NCBI GenBank assembly: GCA_037951165.1
Contig: JBBDHG010000124.1
Location: 382,501 to 446,500 of the forward strand
Source: Lophius americanus
Lineage: Eukaryota; Chordata; Actinopteri; Lophiiformes; Lophiidae
Direction: 5' to 3'
DNA length: 64,000 bases
The translations under genes were made by a program, and so were the position numbers. The notes beneath the pieces were generated by a model. It made no database searches, was not told the origin of the DNA, and was given only the letters and a program-made list of their open reading frames with translations. Positions within the stretch are counted from its first letter, which is position 1, and every line of letters begins with the position of its first letter. Below are positions 1 through 11,833 of this stretch, in pieces.

Positions 1-1341
1 CAGCCGAACTATGGGAAGTATGGGTGAATTGTTGACTTTAAATGTTCCGTAGGTATGAATGTGACCGCGAATGGTTATTTGTCTCTGGTGTCAGACCCGT
101 GAGGCAATAATCTATGTTATTCTGACTTCACCTATAAGTGTTTCTAATGTTATGGCTGACTGGTGTATGTCCTTCCTTCTGTTTGTCCTTCTATTCTATC
201 CTTTTCTGCCTTCTTGTCATTTTTTCTTTGTTCGTTCTCCTTCGACCCCTCTTTATTCCGTCCACAGAGGTACTAAAAGAAATTCCCAGCAGGCATTCCT
301 TCACTTTCTCTTTGGATGCTAAACTTGGTTTACTTTACTTATTGTAGGGTTTTTCCCACTGTGGTATTCAATAAATAGGAAGGGCTACTTGTTGCACGTC
401 GGTCATGAAGTACTATTCCTGGTTTTGGTTCTCGCTTGTCGGCATCAGTCATGACCTTTAATCTTGCTGAAATTTGCCTGCTGTGGCACAAATAAAAGCA
501 AAAATAAAGGCTTATAGCAAATACATAATAACGAGAGCCTACAGGATATGGAGAATCAACTCAGCCCCAACAAAAAAGAGAGTATATGCGTGAATATAAG
601 CTCTTTCTGTTTTCAAGTCAGTCAAAATCATAAAAATCGTCTGATTAAAAACTAAAATTCAAAGGAATTCAAAGTTTACAAGATTTGCTTCAAATCTCGT
701 TCTTTTTTCAAGAATAGATAGTGATTGTTATCACTGAAACGCAAAAAGTAATAACAGAAAATGTGTGTCTTATGATAAAGATACTTTGAAAACTGTATTT
801 TTGCTGAGCAGGAAAGACCATTATAAATGAAATGTATTATTATTATTATTATTATTAATCTCTCTCAAGAGTGAATGAGAGCAAACTGACGTGAAAAATG
901 GATTCAAATGAGAATAGACAGATGAAAGTAAGAATGAACCAATTTTGGGATGCAAACCTTGTAGAGCTACTAAAAAACTTGTGGGAAATGTATAGAATTT
1001 ATCTGTTTTTGACGATGTGACTGGATCCCGTTAAGCATGAAAACACAGGCTTACATACGGTCAAAGGAAATACACACCTCCAACATATGCCACTTGTTGT
1101 ATGGATATACTAAAACCACAAAAATGTCAGCAAAACAAAAACATTTAAACCAAAAGCTATCAATCCAGAATATGTTTAATGTTTTAGCCAAGTTTCATGA
1201 AAACATATTTTGTGAGTTATGTCCAAAAAAAAGTAATGTTGTAATAAAGTTGGACATTTCCTTCCATAAAACTGAAACCATTTTTTTTTTTTTTTTAAAG
1301 AATACACTCATTAGTAGCTACACAGAAGACAACACACTCAC
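1..1341. other. camsap3 intron 2 (partial)
   Basis: AT-rich intronic sequence downstream (minus sense) of camsap3 exon 2. It contains a TTA/ATT microsatellite at 836-857 and a T-run at 1281-1294. I see no further CAMSAP exon; the block that follows SSVPIKT in the family is not encoded here. Confidence 0.6.
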
Positions 1342-1619
1342 TGTCTTGATGGGGACAGAGCTGAGGTCCTCCTTGGTGACGCCTCCTTCCTGGATCTTTG
1401 GAGAGAAACCATTCTTCATTAGGAGCTGCAGCAGGGCCAAATTATCGGCCGGGGAACCCTGGGGTGCTGGCGAAGAGACCCCTCGTGACTGAGCCAGCAG
1501 GGCCTGGGCCCGGCAGTAGATCTCCGGGGAGACAAGCAGCTTGGAGATGGACGGTTTAAGGTGCTCTTGGTCATACTGGTCCTTGTAAAGCGGCTCCCTC
1601 AGCTCCACAGGAACATTTT
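1342..1619 (-). CDS. camsap3: camsap3 coding exon 2
   Basis: The acceptor TTTCAG at 1620-1625 precedes AA AAT GTT CCT, completing the Glu codon split by the intron. The exon is 278 bases (2 + 92 codons) and ends ATC AAG ACA before a GTGAGT donor at 1341-1336. It encodes the conserved LREPLYKDQYDQEHLKP block and ends at the SSVPIKT position, where CAMSAPs continue into the next exon outside the window. The opposite-strand frame at 1037-1492 is its shadow. Confidence 0.88.
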
Positions 1620-4600
1620 CTGAAATATAAGGAGCTTGATTGATAATGTCCAGAGCAAAACGTTACATGGACAAATTCTACAAAGATTCTTTATCCTAAT
1701 AACATGAATCCATCTGATCCTGCTGATTCTCCAGCGATGACACATGTTGGCAATGTTGGATTTTAGAGGACAGTGTTTTTATTCGGTTTGCCTTTTAAAT
1801 ATGAGACAATTTCAATATTCCCTTGATGGATTTTTATAAAAATTTTGAAGAGCTCCTCTAGATAAACGTAAATCTTAATCATCACTGAATATTCATTTTG
1901 CACAATTATCAGAGTCAAAAAATTCAGTCTTATGATCAAACACCTTCAAAGATATTCTAACCAGTTGAATTGTGTCTAATTGCTTCAAGCTCAATGTGGC
2001 AGAGTGTAGAGAGTGTAACCTCTGTTTGTTGAGCAGGTAGGTGGAGGAGCAACAATGTCAGCGGTCTGGGAACATTGTCATGTATGTGATGATGGCAAAA
2101 AACAAACAAAACAAACTGCAAATTGGGCAGTAGAGATGAGACCCTCTCACCCGAGCAATTGGATGAAATACCGGAAGAACCAGCTGCGAGCATCGAGTTC
2201 AAGGAATTTGCTAATGCAGCTACAAACAGCTTTTCAGCAAACATTGGTTTAATGGTAGAAAATGTCAAGAGACATCCCATGGGGTGTTGAAAGTAACGGT
2301 TAGCACTTACAGTACCTTGATAATACGATTACCCATGTTAAGGGGTTTATAAAAAACTTGTACATCGTTTCCTAATTGAGTTTTAAAGACTTTACAAATC
2401 CTTAATAAGCTGCCATACATCATTAGATATAAAGGGTATCAGAGATCTGATGCTTGCCAACTAGCGCTCAACACACTTATCTGTACCGCTAACTTGATCT
2501 TGCCAAATAGTGACCCACATCTGTAAATCCAGAGCTATGTTATAAGCTGTTTAAAAACATTAAGCAAGGACTTATAAAGTGTTTACGACCTAATTTATAA
2601 CCCAATCATAAACCATTTATAAGTCCTTTATGAACTAACTCTTATCGTAAAGTGGTAACGCACTTATTAAATATATCTAACCTAATGACCAGCCATTATC
2701 TGTTATATTTGATAGAGGATTTCATCTACTTCCAGCACACTGGAGCTCAAACATTAGATCCCGTCTGCCTCAGAGACACTGTATTACCAAAGCAGCTCAA
2801 CTCTGAGAATCACAGCACGTTGAACAACATGTCACACTTAAGATTCCAAGTAACGAAGGTGAATTGGTAAAGAAAATCAAACTTGTTTTGAAAGTAAACT
2901 GAAATGTCATTAAGTCCTTGCATCAGTCAGACGAGGGATATAGATGTATCCCTAGTGGAAACCTGTTAGTCTAGCCTCCTGCAGATTATTGCATGCAATA
3001 GCAGACTATTTGTTAATTCATAGAAGGAAAAACTTGAGGGCTCAAAAGAGGTCGGAATTAATATTTCAGTACGTGACGTACGCTAAGAGAGTCTGTCCTA
3101 CAAGAGGAGACATTTTTTGAGGGATGTCTTTCAGGGGGGAAAGAGAAATTAAGATTTTGGTGCAGACTTTTCTCAAAAGAATGAGTCAGATTCCCTGCAT
3201 TGTTCTCTTTCTCTGAAATAACTGATTTGTCATCACACTCTCCCATGTGGAAAATACGACAAAAGTCAAACAAAGCACCCAGAGATCAGCACTCAGGGAG
3301 CGCAAGTCTCCGTCCAGGCACACCAGTACCCAAAGTAGACCTTGTTATCTTCAGAATCAATTAGATTGATTTATTTAGGATAATTTCATGCCTATAAATC
3401 AAATTCTCATTATGTCTCTCCTTTATCTCTTGCACCTTCAATTTACCCATCTGTGCTTGGTACACTTTAGCTCTTATCATCTCCAGGATATGCCAAAACA
3501 TAACTCTGAGTAAAATTTCATCAAAATCCATCCATTAGTCAAACAAACTACAAATAATCAAACACAAGTAAAAACATAACCCGTTTTCCCTGTATGTAAA
3601 TGAAGTGACAGTAAGCGACAATATTAAGCTAAGCTAGATCTTCCCGAGAGGTGTGTATGTATGTGCATATCGTGCAGACGAAGATGTGCAAAAAGCCGCC
3701 AAAAGTGAGTCACTTCATTGAAAAATACACACTGTGGACAAAAACCCACACCTCACCGATTGACCCATACTCTGCTGCCTCTGGAAGAATGTACGCTGGG
3801 TTGGGATAATCCTGAGTAATGGATTGGACTTCTTAAAGGGAATGCCGGGATCTACATCTTCTCCATTTAATACTGAAGTCCATGGCTTTCCTCGGTTTGC
3901 ATTTATAACTAGGTACACACACGTCTTATATGTCTAACTGGGATCCTTTCTTTCTCCCTGTAACCTTCTTCTGTCTCCTTTGTATCCATAAACCCTTCAC
4001 TTATCCTCTCCTCCATCCCTCTGTGTTAAAACACAACCACAATGAATTTGAGTAGAAGGTTTACACTGATCAGCCATAATATTATAACCACAAAAAGTAG
4101 CTCCGACCCATGAGGCGGATGGATTCCACTAAGTCTAAAAGCATCTGATTTGTTTGTCTAGCACATCGTACTGATGCTGGATTGGACGGACATGTGGGGA
4201 TTTTGGAGACCAGGCTTGCTGTGTTTGTTGGAATCTTGCTTGCACCACAGAATGTACAGGACTTCAATGATCTGCTACTAAAATCTTGGTGCCAGATAAC
4301 TTAGCTGCTAGGGTTTAGTACACATTCAGAGGTCTAGTGGAATCCATCCCTTTCATGGGTCGGAGCTATTTCTTGTGGTTATAATATTATGGCTGATCAG
4401 TGTAGACCTTCTACTCAAGTCCCTGAGTTTCCTGACCAGGAACGCCAAATAAGACCTGCAGTTCTGGAGATTCTCTGACCAAGGTGTCTAATCCATCATA
4501 ATTTGGCCCTTGACAAAGTTGCTTCTCAGTCTTGCTCCTTTCTCTTGGTTGACACATCAACACACACAACACATCAACTTAAGGAAAAAACGTTCCATTT

Positions 4601-7435
4601 GAGACAAAATTCTGCCTGAGATATAACACCCACACACTGAATCAATCACGGTGTGACACGCTGTTTGGGGGTTAAACCCCTTGCCCTTCTCTGACTGCAG
4701 TGCTGGGAGGAAACAGGACGGCCATCACCATGGGGATGGCAGGAAATGGGAGGCAGCCATTCTGTCACGAACACGCAAGGAGAGATGAGACTGGACTGCA
4801 GAGGAGGAACCAACTGACCCGATTAGCCTAATACTAATTCTATGAGGGGAAAAGTAGACACAAGAACATATGCATTATCAACAAGATAATATAACACTCA
4901 TTCTTATTTCCAGCACAACGTCAGGGACCAAAACGTTTGAAATTTTATTTTATTTTTTTTTATCTTTGGTGATTCAATATTTTGTGTATGAAATACAAGG
5001 AAATATAGACCATAATTTCCAAGAGATGTTTTTCTACAGCCTATTTGTCCTACCCTTTTTTACACATCAGATTCTGTTTTAGTTGTTCTCCTAAAGTAAC
5101 AAAAGCAAAAACTTTTCACCAAAATTAGTGAAAAATAAATAAATAAGTTAACAAACGTACAAAGAGGCAAAAATTGCTTTTTTTTAAAAAATCATGTCTT
5201 TTTTGAAGTTCTGAATAACTGCTCATTTCTTTTCATAACTGGAATTCGTTTATCGACAACTTGAAATCCTCTTAACAAAACTTCTGATGGTTCCCTCAAG
5301 TCCTTATTTGAGAATAACAATACATATTAGAATGATTAAGGTTTGTGCTTGAGATACAATAGAACATATAGATACAATTATATTTTCTAATGTGGATTGG
5401 CAACAGAAACCTTCTGCATTTGACAAAAAACAAAAACAAACTAGGACTGTAACATACAAAGGTATTATTTTAGAGAAGTCGTCCTTTGGCCGTGGAAGAG
5501 GTAGACAAATCCCCGCTGTGTGTTTATGGGTGGGTTTGAATTTATCTTGGCTTGTATTACATTTTAATGAGACACCCAGTAAGCATTTTCCAGCTGATAG
5601 ACAGCAATCCAGCATATCCTTGCTGTTGTTCTCGCCTTTTTCCTCCTGACAGGCAAACCAGTCACAAATATCATGTGCAAATATGTTTAAAGCTATAGGA
5701 TGAAAAATATACATTCAAAATTCGAGTAATCAAGATTTTACTGTAAAACTCATAGAAATAAAATCACTGCTATTAAACATTTGTTTAACATCTGACTGTT
5801 TGACTGCATGAATTCAAACTGTTTCACTGTATAAACCTGGACTGTCTCAATTTATGAAACTGGACTGTATCACCCTGTGAACCTGGACTGTTTCACTGTA
5901 CGAACCTGGACTGTATCACCCTGTGAACCTGGACTGTTTCACTGTACGAACCTGGACTGTATCACCCTGTGAACCTGGACTGTTTCACTGTATGAACCTG
6001 CACTGTATCACCCTGTGAACCTGGACTTTTTCACTGTATGAACCTGGACTGTATCACCCTGTGAACCTGGACTGTTTCACTGTACGAACCTGGACTGTAT
6101 CACCCTGTGAACCTGGACTGTTTCACTGTATGAACCTGCACTGTATCACCCTGTGAACCTGGACTTTTTCACTGTATGAACCTGGACTGTTTCACTGTAT
6201 AAAGCTGGGCTCTTTTACTGTATCAGTAGTAGTAGTTGAAATATTAGTAATAGTAGTTGTATTGCATTTTTTTAAATCTAAAATTGCCTGGTTACAATAG
6301 TAACAGACTGAATTATTTGATCAATTTCAAATAGTTTCTTATGAGATTTTTCTCACAGTTCTCATTTTATAAATTGTAACAAAAAGTCAAGCTGATCAAG
6401 CTGCACAATTTAGTGTGTTATTGGCATTTAGTGTATATTTGACGTGCTGTCAAAACGGAGACTACACAACACAACTGGTACAGAAGAAATCATATTAAAA
6501 TGATAACGGGAAGTAAAATAAGTTTATTTAGTGTGCTGCACAGTCAGGCAGAGAAAAAGTGCTGCAATTAAAGTTAGATTGACTACATTCATTTGATTAA
6601 CCTGATTAAACACACACATTGTAATACATTTGTTTACAGGTACAGGTTTGACTAATCTTATGTCCCAACATCTCCCGTATTTTAATCATCAAAAATGGAA
6701 CATTTATTTGAAATTCCAAATATTTTTTAAATTTCCTGCATTCTTCCCCATCTTAAGACATGAAAACCAAAAATACCAATTGTCCAACACTTTCACTAAC
6801 GCCTTCCTCACTGCCACGAGCTTCAGCGCAACGTGTGCGCGTTACTCTGACATCAATATTATGCCTTCTGACCCATTTACAGCTGGCATGTATCTTTGAG
6901 TGCACCATTTTGCAGAATTTACTTTTAGGATTCTGCAGAGGTTTCGGATTTTTTTGGGGGGGGGGTGCCCTGCTTCACAAGCAGACCCTGAGTCTGACAA
7001 AAGGCTTTTGTTGCACTGCAGACATGACATCCTCCGTCATGCGTTACTCACCACCGAGGAGATTCCTCCCAACAAGCCTCTCATTGAGGCCAATAGGTGG
7101 CTCCTGCTGACTTAGATGTTAAAGCTACTAAAGGCCAGTGCTCTGATGAAGAGGAAGAGGGGGATGGATGGATGTGGCGTGGAGGATGCTGCCGGTACCC
7201 ATGCATTCCAAATAAAACCACTCCACAAATAGAGGGATTAATAATTAAGCGCCCCACCCAAGCTCAGGCTCAGAGATGTGGGCATCCTGTCTAAGGGTCT
7301 ACCTGCGGATCCGTAGGATTTGGAAAGGAGCCAACGGACGCTGGCGCAGATTTTGGCCCGGTTGAAGTCGTACTGGTCCAGCGGTTTGATCTCCGGCACC
7401 GGGAAGGTCTTCATCGCACTCGGAGAGTCCACCAT
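1342..7435 (-). CDS. camsap3: CAMSAP-family microtubule minus-end binding protein, first two coding exons (partial, likely camsap3)
   Basis: Two minus-strand coding exons, 7303-7435 and 1342-1619, join in phase (1 + 2 bases) to give the N-terminal 137 residues of a calmodulin-regulated spectrin-associated protein. CAMSAPs bind and stabilise free microtubule minus ends and organise non-centrosomal microtubules. Family hallmarks seen are VPEIKPLDQYDF and RAKICASVRWLL in exon 1, then NVPVELREPLYKDQYDQEHL and the KLLVSPEIYCRAQALL stretch in exon 2. The CH domain, coiled coils and C-terminal CKK domain lie beyond the left edge. Choice of paralogue is inference: VPEIKxLDQYDF and the SPADNLALLQLLMKNG segment fit CAMSAP3 better than CAMSAP1 or 2, and linkage to lpar2 and brd4 agrees with human 19p13. 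The family is very likely; the paralogue is less sure. Confidence 0.85.
4048..4418. mobile_element. Fold-back element from Tc1-like transposon ends
   Basis: The arms at 4048-4144 and about 4322-4418 are inverted copies of each other. The outer 45 bases (4048-4092 and 4374-4418) match with one mismatch, and similarity runs on through CTCCGACCCATGA and GGATGGATTCCACTA. The terminal motif ACACTGATCAGCCATAATA is that of the Tc1-like family found elsewhere in the window, and the right arm includes the end of a degraded transposase gene. About 180 bases separate the arms. Confidence 0.8.
4419..4660 (-). mobile_element. Tc1-like transposon fragment (transposase 5' part)
   Basis: Carries the family blocks CCTGCAGTTCTGGAGAT, AATTTGGCCCTTGACAAAG and ACACATCAACTTAAGGA, which in other copies here lie in the 5' half of the transposase gene in inverse orientation. 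No reading frame survives. It adjoins the fold-back element, so the two may derive from one rearranged insertion. Confidence 0.65.
5795..6225. repeat. Minisatellite, 23-bp unit in 46-bp dimers
   Basis: About 18 tandem copies of a 23-base unit alternate between two variants, CTGTTTCACTGTACGAACC-type and CTGTATCACCCTGTGAACC-type, so the basic period is 46 bases. A variant block (TATGAACCTGCACTGTATC) recurs at 5991 and 6129, a 138-base (3 x 46) higher-order period. Units degrade toward both ends. This is not a CRISPR array: there are no unique spacers and the window is eukaryotic. Confidence 0.95.
7303..7435 (-). CDS. camsap3: camsap3 coding exon 1
   Basis: The ATG at 7433-7435 opens MVDSPSAMKTFPVPEIKPLD, which matches the usual CAMSAP N-terminus. 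The same frame is open upstream to 7546, but that extension is a proline/serine-rich readthrough of GC-rich 5' sequence, so I chose the family start. The exon holds 44 codons plus one base and ends at GCA G followed by a GTAGAC donor (minus strand, 7302-7297). Confidence 0.85.
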
Positions 7436-7600
7436 TGCCTCGACACGGAGGCAGAGCCGCACCGGGGAAATGTGCTGATGAGGAGGAGGGAGGGATGAAG
7501 GAGGGGAGGAGGGAGGGAGAGGGGGGGGACCCAGTGATGCAATCATGAAAATGATAAGGAGGCTAATTCAGAAGCTTTGAACATAAATGCTTGTGCTAAG
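7436..7600 (-). promoter_or_regulatory. Putative camsap3 5' leader/promoter with G-tract cluster
   Basis: GC-rich sequence directly upstream of the camsap3 start, in an otherwise AT-rich area. The plus strand carries six or more G-runs at 7488-7528 with short spacers, a potential G-quadruplex on the template strand. The leader is C/T-rich on the coding strand. No TATA box is obvious. The transcription start cannot be fixed from sequence alone. Confidence 0.4.
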
Positions 7601-8339
7601 ATTAGCCTATAAATAATAAAAAAAAAACATTTGAAGAATAAAATAGCTCACATTCGGCTCCCCAGACATCCCGCCCCGTTACCGGCTTCATCCCTTCATC
7701 ATTACATCTCTGAACATTGGGACGCTCCTTTTATGTCCCTAAGGCTTCATAATTCCGTCTTTCGTGAAGGCAAAATCATCAGAACGAATCCTATGAATTG
7801 AGGATTTAAGCATCATTGTTCTATCTGGGATTTATCTTAATGTGTGGCTTGAGAACGTGAATGCACTGACCTATTTCTTCCAGACGGGGGCGCTCTTCAT
7901 CAAGGCTTTATTCAAAGCAGAGCCTCAAAGAAGAGGAAGAAATAAATGAAAGCCACAGGAACTGAAGTATATTCTTCGGACTGCAGAGTGTTCCACTCAC
8001 GAATAAAATATGAATCAAATCCTCTTTTATTACTCTTCTGATCAGGGACTCCATCTACATAATTATATAATTGGAAGCATGCATACACTGTACATTAGGT
8101 TTATTGTTATACCTCCTGTTTATCAGCTATTTGCAATAACCAGACAACATAAGAAAAAGTTAAAAGGTAAATGTAAAAAACAAAATACTGTGTTTACTGA
8201 CTACTACACTCTATATATGATTTAAGTTGAGATCATCCTTCATCAGAGACACTTCTACGATCAGATGTTGTTAAACCATCTGAGCCTTCAGTCAAAGATC
8301 TACTTTAGCAGTAGAATCTCAAAGTTGTAGTTTTTTCTG

Positions 8340-8800
8340 TAATGGCCAAAATGAATCATTCTGAGACGTCCACCACTGCTGACCCAAAACGAGAAAGAGG
8401 AGTGAAGCAGGTGCTGAGAAGAACGTCCTACCTGCAGAGAGGCATGGTGGTGGCCTGCCGACGCTCTGGATCTGCTTCAATCACTGAAAACCTGAAGTGT
8501 ATAGTTGGTAAGATGGATTTCATCCAAAATGAAGAAGTCTGAGAAGGAAATATTTAGTTGTCTATGAGGAAGCATGGAGTCACTGGACATTCCAAAAGGA
8601 CCATGATCCCAAAGCAGACCTCAAAGTCCACCAAGGTTTGGGAGTCAGAGGATGTCCTGGAACATTCAGTTACCTGACTGGAGTGCCATGGAACGTTTCT
8701 GGATGGATTTGAAGAAGGCGGTTGCAGCATGTAAAATTCAGGAATAGTCCAAGAGGAATAGGCTAAGATACATCTAGAAGATACTCATCAAGTCAGCAGG
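8340..8800 (+). mobile_element. Degraded Tc1-like transposon relic
   Basis: Plus-strand sequence with decayed transposase signatures: GACCATGATCCCAAAGCAG, GGATTTGAAGAAGGCGGTTG and GGAATAGGCTAAGAT match the spacing of the end of Tc1-like transposase genes (catalytic-domain C-terminal part). The frame is destroyed by stops and indels. Boundaries are approximate and TIRs are not convincing. Confidence 0.55.
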
Positions 8801-9000
8801 AGGCGATCAAAGGGTTGAAACTTTAAGAGACTGTGGCAGTCAGGAAAAGTAGAATTTTTCTGTTGGATTTTGGAAAAAACACTTTTATTAACTGTAATTT
8901 TCTGCTATTTAAACGATTGGTTTTGACATTGACATTGTCACCTCATGAATATTTTTTTGTTTGTCTCTTAACAAATAGTCAGTAACTTTGCTTCCAAATG

Positions 9001-9045
9001 TATAATAATAATAATAATAATACATTGAATTTATAATGCACGTAT
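9001..9045 (-). mobile_element. L2-type LINE 3' end relic
   Basis: A TAA-repeat tail followed by ACATTGAATTTATAATGCAC closely resembles the 3' terminus of the larger LINE at 25683 (TACATTTAATTTATAATGCA). Only a few dozen bases are recognisable, as expected for a severely 5'-truncated insertion. Confidence 0.5.
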
Positions 9046-10529
9046 ATGACATACCGTAGTGGTCTCAGAGCCAAACAGGTTTAATGAGTCAGAGCGGGAA
9101 GCAGCTTCAGCCACATGGGAATGTGACAGAACCAGTTTGTTCTTTCCCTCCTGAGTTGCCTGTTGCAGGATGAAAAAAAAAAACAATCTGAGAAATTAGG
9201 AAAAGCAGTAGGTTTTTATTTCCTCGTAGTTGGTCTCAGTGTAGACGGTGGCGTCACAAATCTTTTAGGATGATAACAAAGCAAACCAAACCAAATAAGA
9301 GCAGGATTCTCATTTGTGGATGTTTTTTTCTTCAGGGCGGAGAACCAAAGAGGAGCAGCACTACCTTCTATCTGACTGAGAGTGGCGAAGCCATTTGGTA
9401 TGTGTGCAAATGTTTTTCTACATAGTGTAAGTGAATATTACATTTTTTTTAAATACATTACGAAATAAGGACATTATTTCTTTAGTTGTATTTATTGTTT
9501 CAGCTTCAGTTCATCTGATTTCTTTCTCTTGTGCATTATATTATTTTGTTTAAAAAGTGTGAGTTTGTACAATAGTAGTGACATCTATGTCCTTGAATAT
9601 CAATACTCTAGGTATCTGCTCATTTTTTAATCACAGCAGTCAAAGTGAAAACACAATTTTGGTGAATTTTGAACGTTTTACACATATTCTTTTCAAACAG
9701 ACAAAATGACACTTGCTGATTTATTACTGAATTTCAAATTCCACTGAATTCTGAGCATTGAACTAATCTATTCTGAAAGCTATTCATCTGAAATTGTACT
9801 TAATGGTGAATCTCCCTGTGATGTTTTCAGTGAGTATTTCCAGTTTAAATATTTCAAAATCTCAAATATGGTTTATTTTTTATTTTCAGAAAAAGTCAGA
9901 TCTTGAAAAAAAAAATTAGCTCTTGAATTTGCACAACTTAAAAAACTAATACTGGAAATACTCAAGTACGCCCGAAAATGTGAAAATAAGTACCAATTAT
10001 GATAAACACACCTTTCGGACTCCTTCAAAATTTACTTTTATGTTTCTTCACTGAGACCTTTGCCTTTCTTTTTGTGAGTCCTCATCCTTTTCTGAACTTC
10101 TCCCTCCTATATTATCCAGCTCTCCTTAGAGCACATTAAAATCCACGTTTCGACTATATCTGTCTCCTTCTCCAGCCTCGAGCTGCAGCTTTTGAGTTAA
10201 ATGTCTCCGTGTTGTGCCGTACACCGAAGTTCAATGATAAGTTTATGCAAGAGTTTAATGACTTTTAAGATTGTATAAGTGGATTATGATATTTTCTTTA
10301 TATCTCAATTATAATGTATTGTTATTTTCTTGTACATTTTTTACGTTGTTCATTAACCTTTGTTTTTGTTAAATGTGCAATATTATTAAAGTTTGACTTG
10401 ACACGACTTATTTTTTCATGAATGAAACGTTTCAATTTTTTTATCTTTTGGTTATTGCTTTCATTTCATGAATAAAATGTTTTATTTTTATCGTTTAACT
10501 GCCTCCACTCTCTTTTTGCAGTATGTATG

Positions 10530-10530
<1 letters not shown>

Positions 10531-10617
<87 letters not shown>
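10531..10617. repeat. (ATCT)n tetranucleotide microsatellite
   Basis: About 21 uninterrupted ATCT units. The long tyrosine/leucine/serine/isoleucine frame that crosses it is an artefact of the repeat. Confidence 0.98.
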
Positions 10618-10880
10618 CTATGTTTTGACCTGATGGTTTTTATATTTTGTTGTAACTCAAATTTCCTGTCATGGCCTTTTCTGTCAAAGCACTTCATAAA
10701 CATTTATTTTTAAACCGCTGAACATGTTATGGTTATAATTATCGTTCTTATTATTATCATTATTATTATTATAGCATGTGTTGAAGGTCATTGAAGGTCT
10801 TTCCACTGGTTGTTGCGGAGATGTGGATGAGCTGTTCCTCATTACTTACGTGCAGATGTAAAGACATGGTAAACCACATT

Positions 10881-11745
10881 CACCAATCAGCCTTAACATT
10901 ATAAACACCTGCTAAATATTTTGTGGGTCCCCCTTTTGCACCAAGAACAGCTCTGACCCGTTGAGGTGTGAACTCTGAAGGTGTGCTGTGATATCATTTT
11001 TTCGAAGATGCAGATTCTTTCAGTTTTGTAGTTATGAGATGGAGACCTCCATGGACCGGACTTATTTGGTCTTATTAGGCGTTCCCACGGTTGATGGATT
11101 GTATTGAGATTTGGGGAATTTTGAGACCAACTCAAGTCGTTGTGTTCCTCAAACCATTCCTGAACCATTTGAGCAGAGAAGTAGAGAGCATTATCTGAGA
11201 GCTGAAAGAAACCACTGCCATTATGGAATACTGCTTCCATGAAGGGTGCACAATGCAACTATGTTTTGGTAGGTGGTAAGTGTCAACATAACATCCACAT
11301 GAATGGCAGGACTCGGTTTTTCCCAACAGAACAATGTCACTTTGTGTTCTGAAAAGTTTCTATCAGAACCTTTCTAGCGTTATGCTACAGCGGGTTTTCT
11401 GATCAGACAATAGGAATTTGCCTTTTTTGACCCTATTGCCACCATTGTCATTCCTTAGCCCACTTTGGTGAGTAGTAACCACTGCAGATCGAAAAAAAAT
11501 CACATAACACCTGCAATTCTGGAGATCTTCTGATCAAGTCCTCTAGCCACCACAATTTGGCCCATGTCAAAGTCGGTCATATCCTTACGCTTGCACATTT
11601 TGCTGTTCTCAACACATCAACTTAAGGACAATATGTTCAATTGCAGCTTAATATATTGCCACTCATTGAATAGTGCCCTTGTAACAGGATGATCCGATTT
11701 ATCCTGACTTCAGCTGTCACTGGTTATGATGTAATTGCTGATGGA
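10881..11745 (-). mobile_element. Internally deleted Tc1-like transposon
   Basis: A minus-strand element about 865 bases long, against roughly 1.6 kb expected for a full Tc1-like element. The left end (CACCAATCAGCCTTAACATT) is the family 3' TIR. The right end (TCACTGGTTATGATGTAATT) is the decayed 5' TIR. On the minus strand 11326-10899 still encodes transposase pieces: FMEAVFHNGSG, MVQEWFEEHNDL, SQNSPNLNTIHQPWERL and the terminal QHTFR block. The glutamate of the usual NPIEHLW motif has become histidine, and frameshifts occur, so it is inactive. The region 11500-11640 retains the transposase N-terminal part. Confidence 0.85.
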
Positions 11746-11833
11746 ATGTGTGCCTTCGTTGGCAGGGGCAAAAATGTTCTCCTTTAATCAAAGCTATTCT
11801 TGAGTAAAGTCTTCTTGTTTGTCATATCATGCA

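Larger units (their letters stand above)
1620..7302. other. camsap3 intron 1, repeat-rich
   Basis: A 5.7 kb intron between the first two coding exons. It holds a possible degraded non-autonomous DNA element at about 2290-2665 (TTTATAA-rich, near-palindromic ends), a fold-back Tc1-derived structure at 4048-4418 with a further Tc1-derived fragment to about 4660, and a minisatellite at 5795-6225. No exon was recognised in it. Confidence 0.6.

Noticed and set aside
1037..1492. 151-codon plus-strand frame
   Set aside because: Its right half is antisense to camsap3 exon 2 and the left half is AT-rich with no protein-like pattern.
5795..6225. Regularly repeated units resembling a CRISPR array
   Set aside because: The units are contiguous with no unique spacers, there are no cas genes, and the window is vertebrate. 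It is a minisatellite.
7436..7546. N-terminal extension of camsap3 by 37 codons
   Set aside because: The upstream in-frame part is Pro/Ser low-complexity from the C/T-rich leader; CAMSAP proteins start at the MVDS-type position.
10468..10713. 81-codon frame over the tetranucleotide repeat
   Set aside because: Most of the peptide is an (ATCT)n translation artefact (YLSI repeats).
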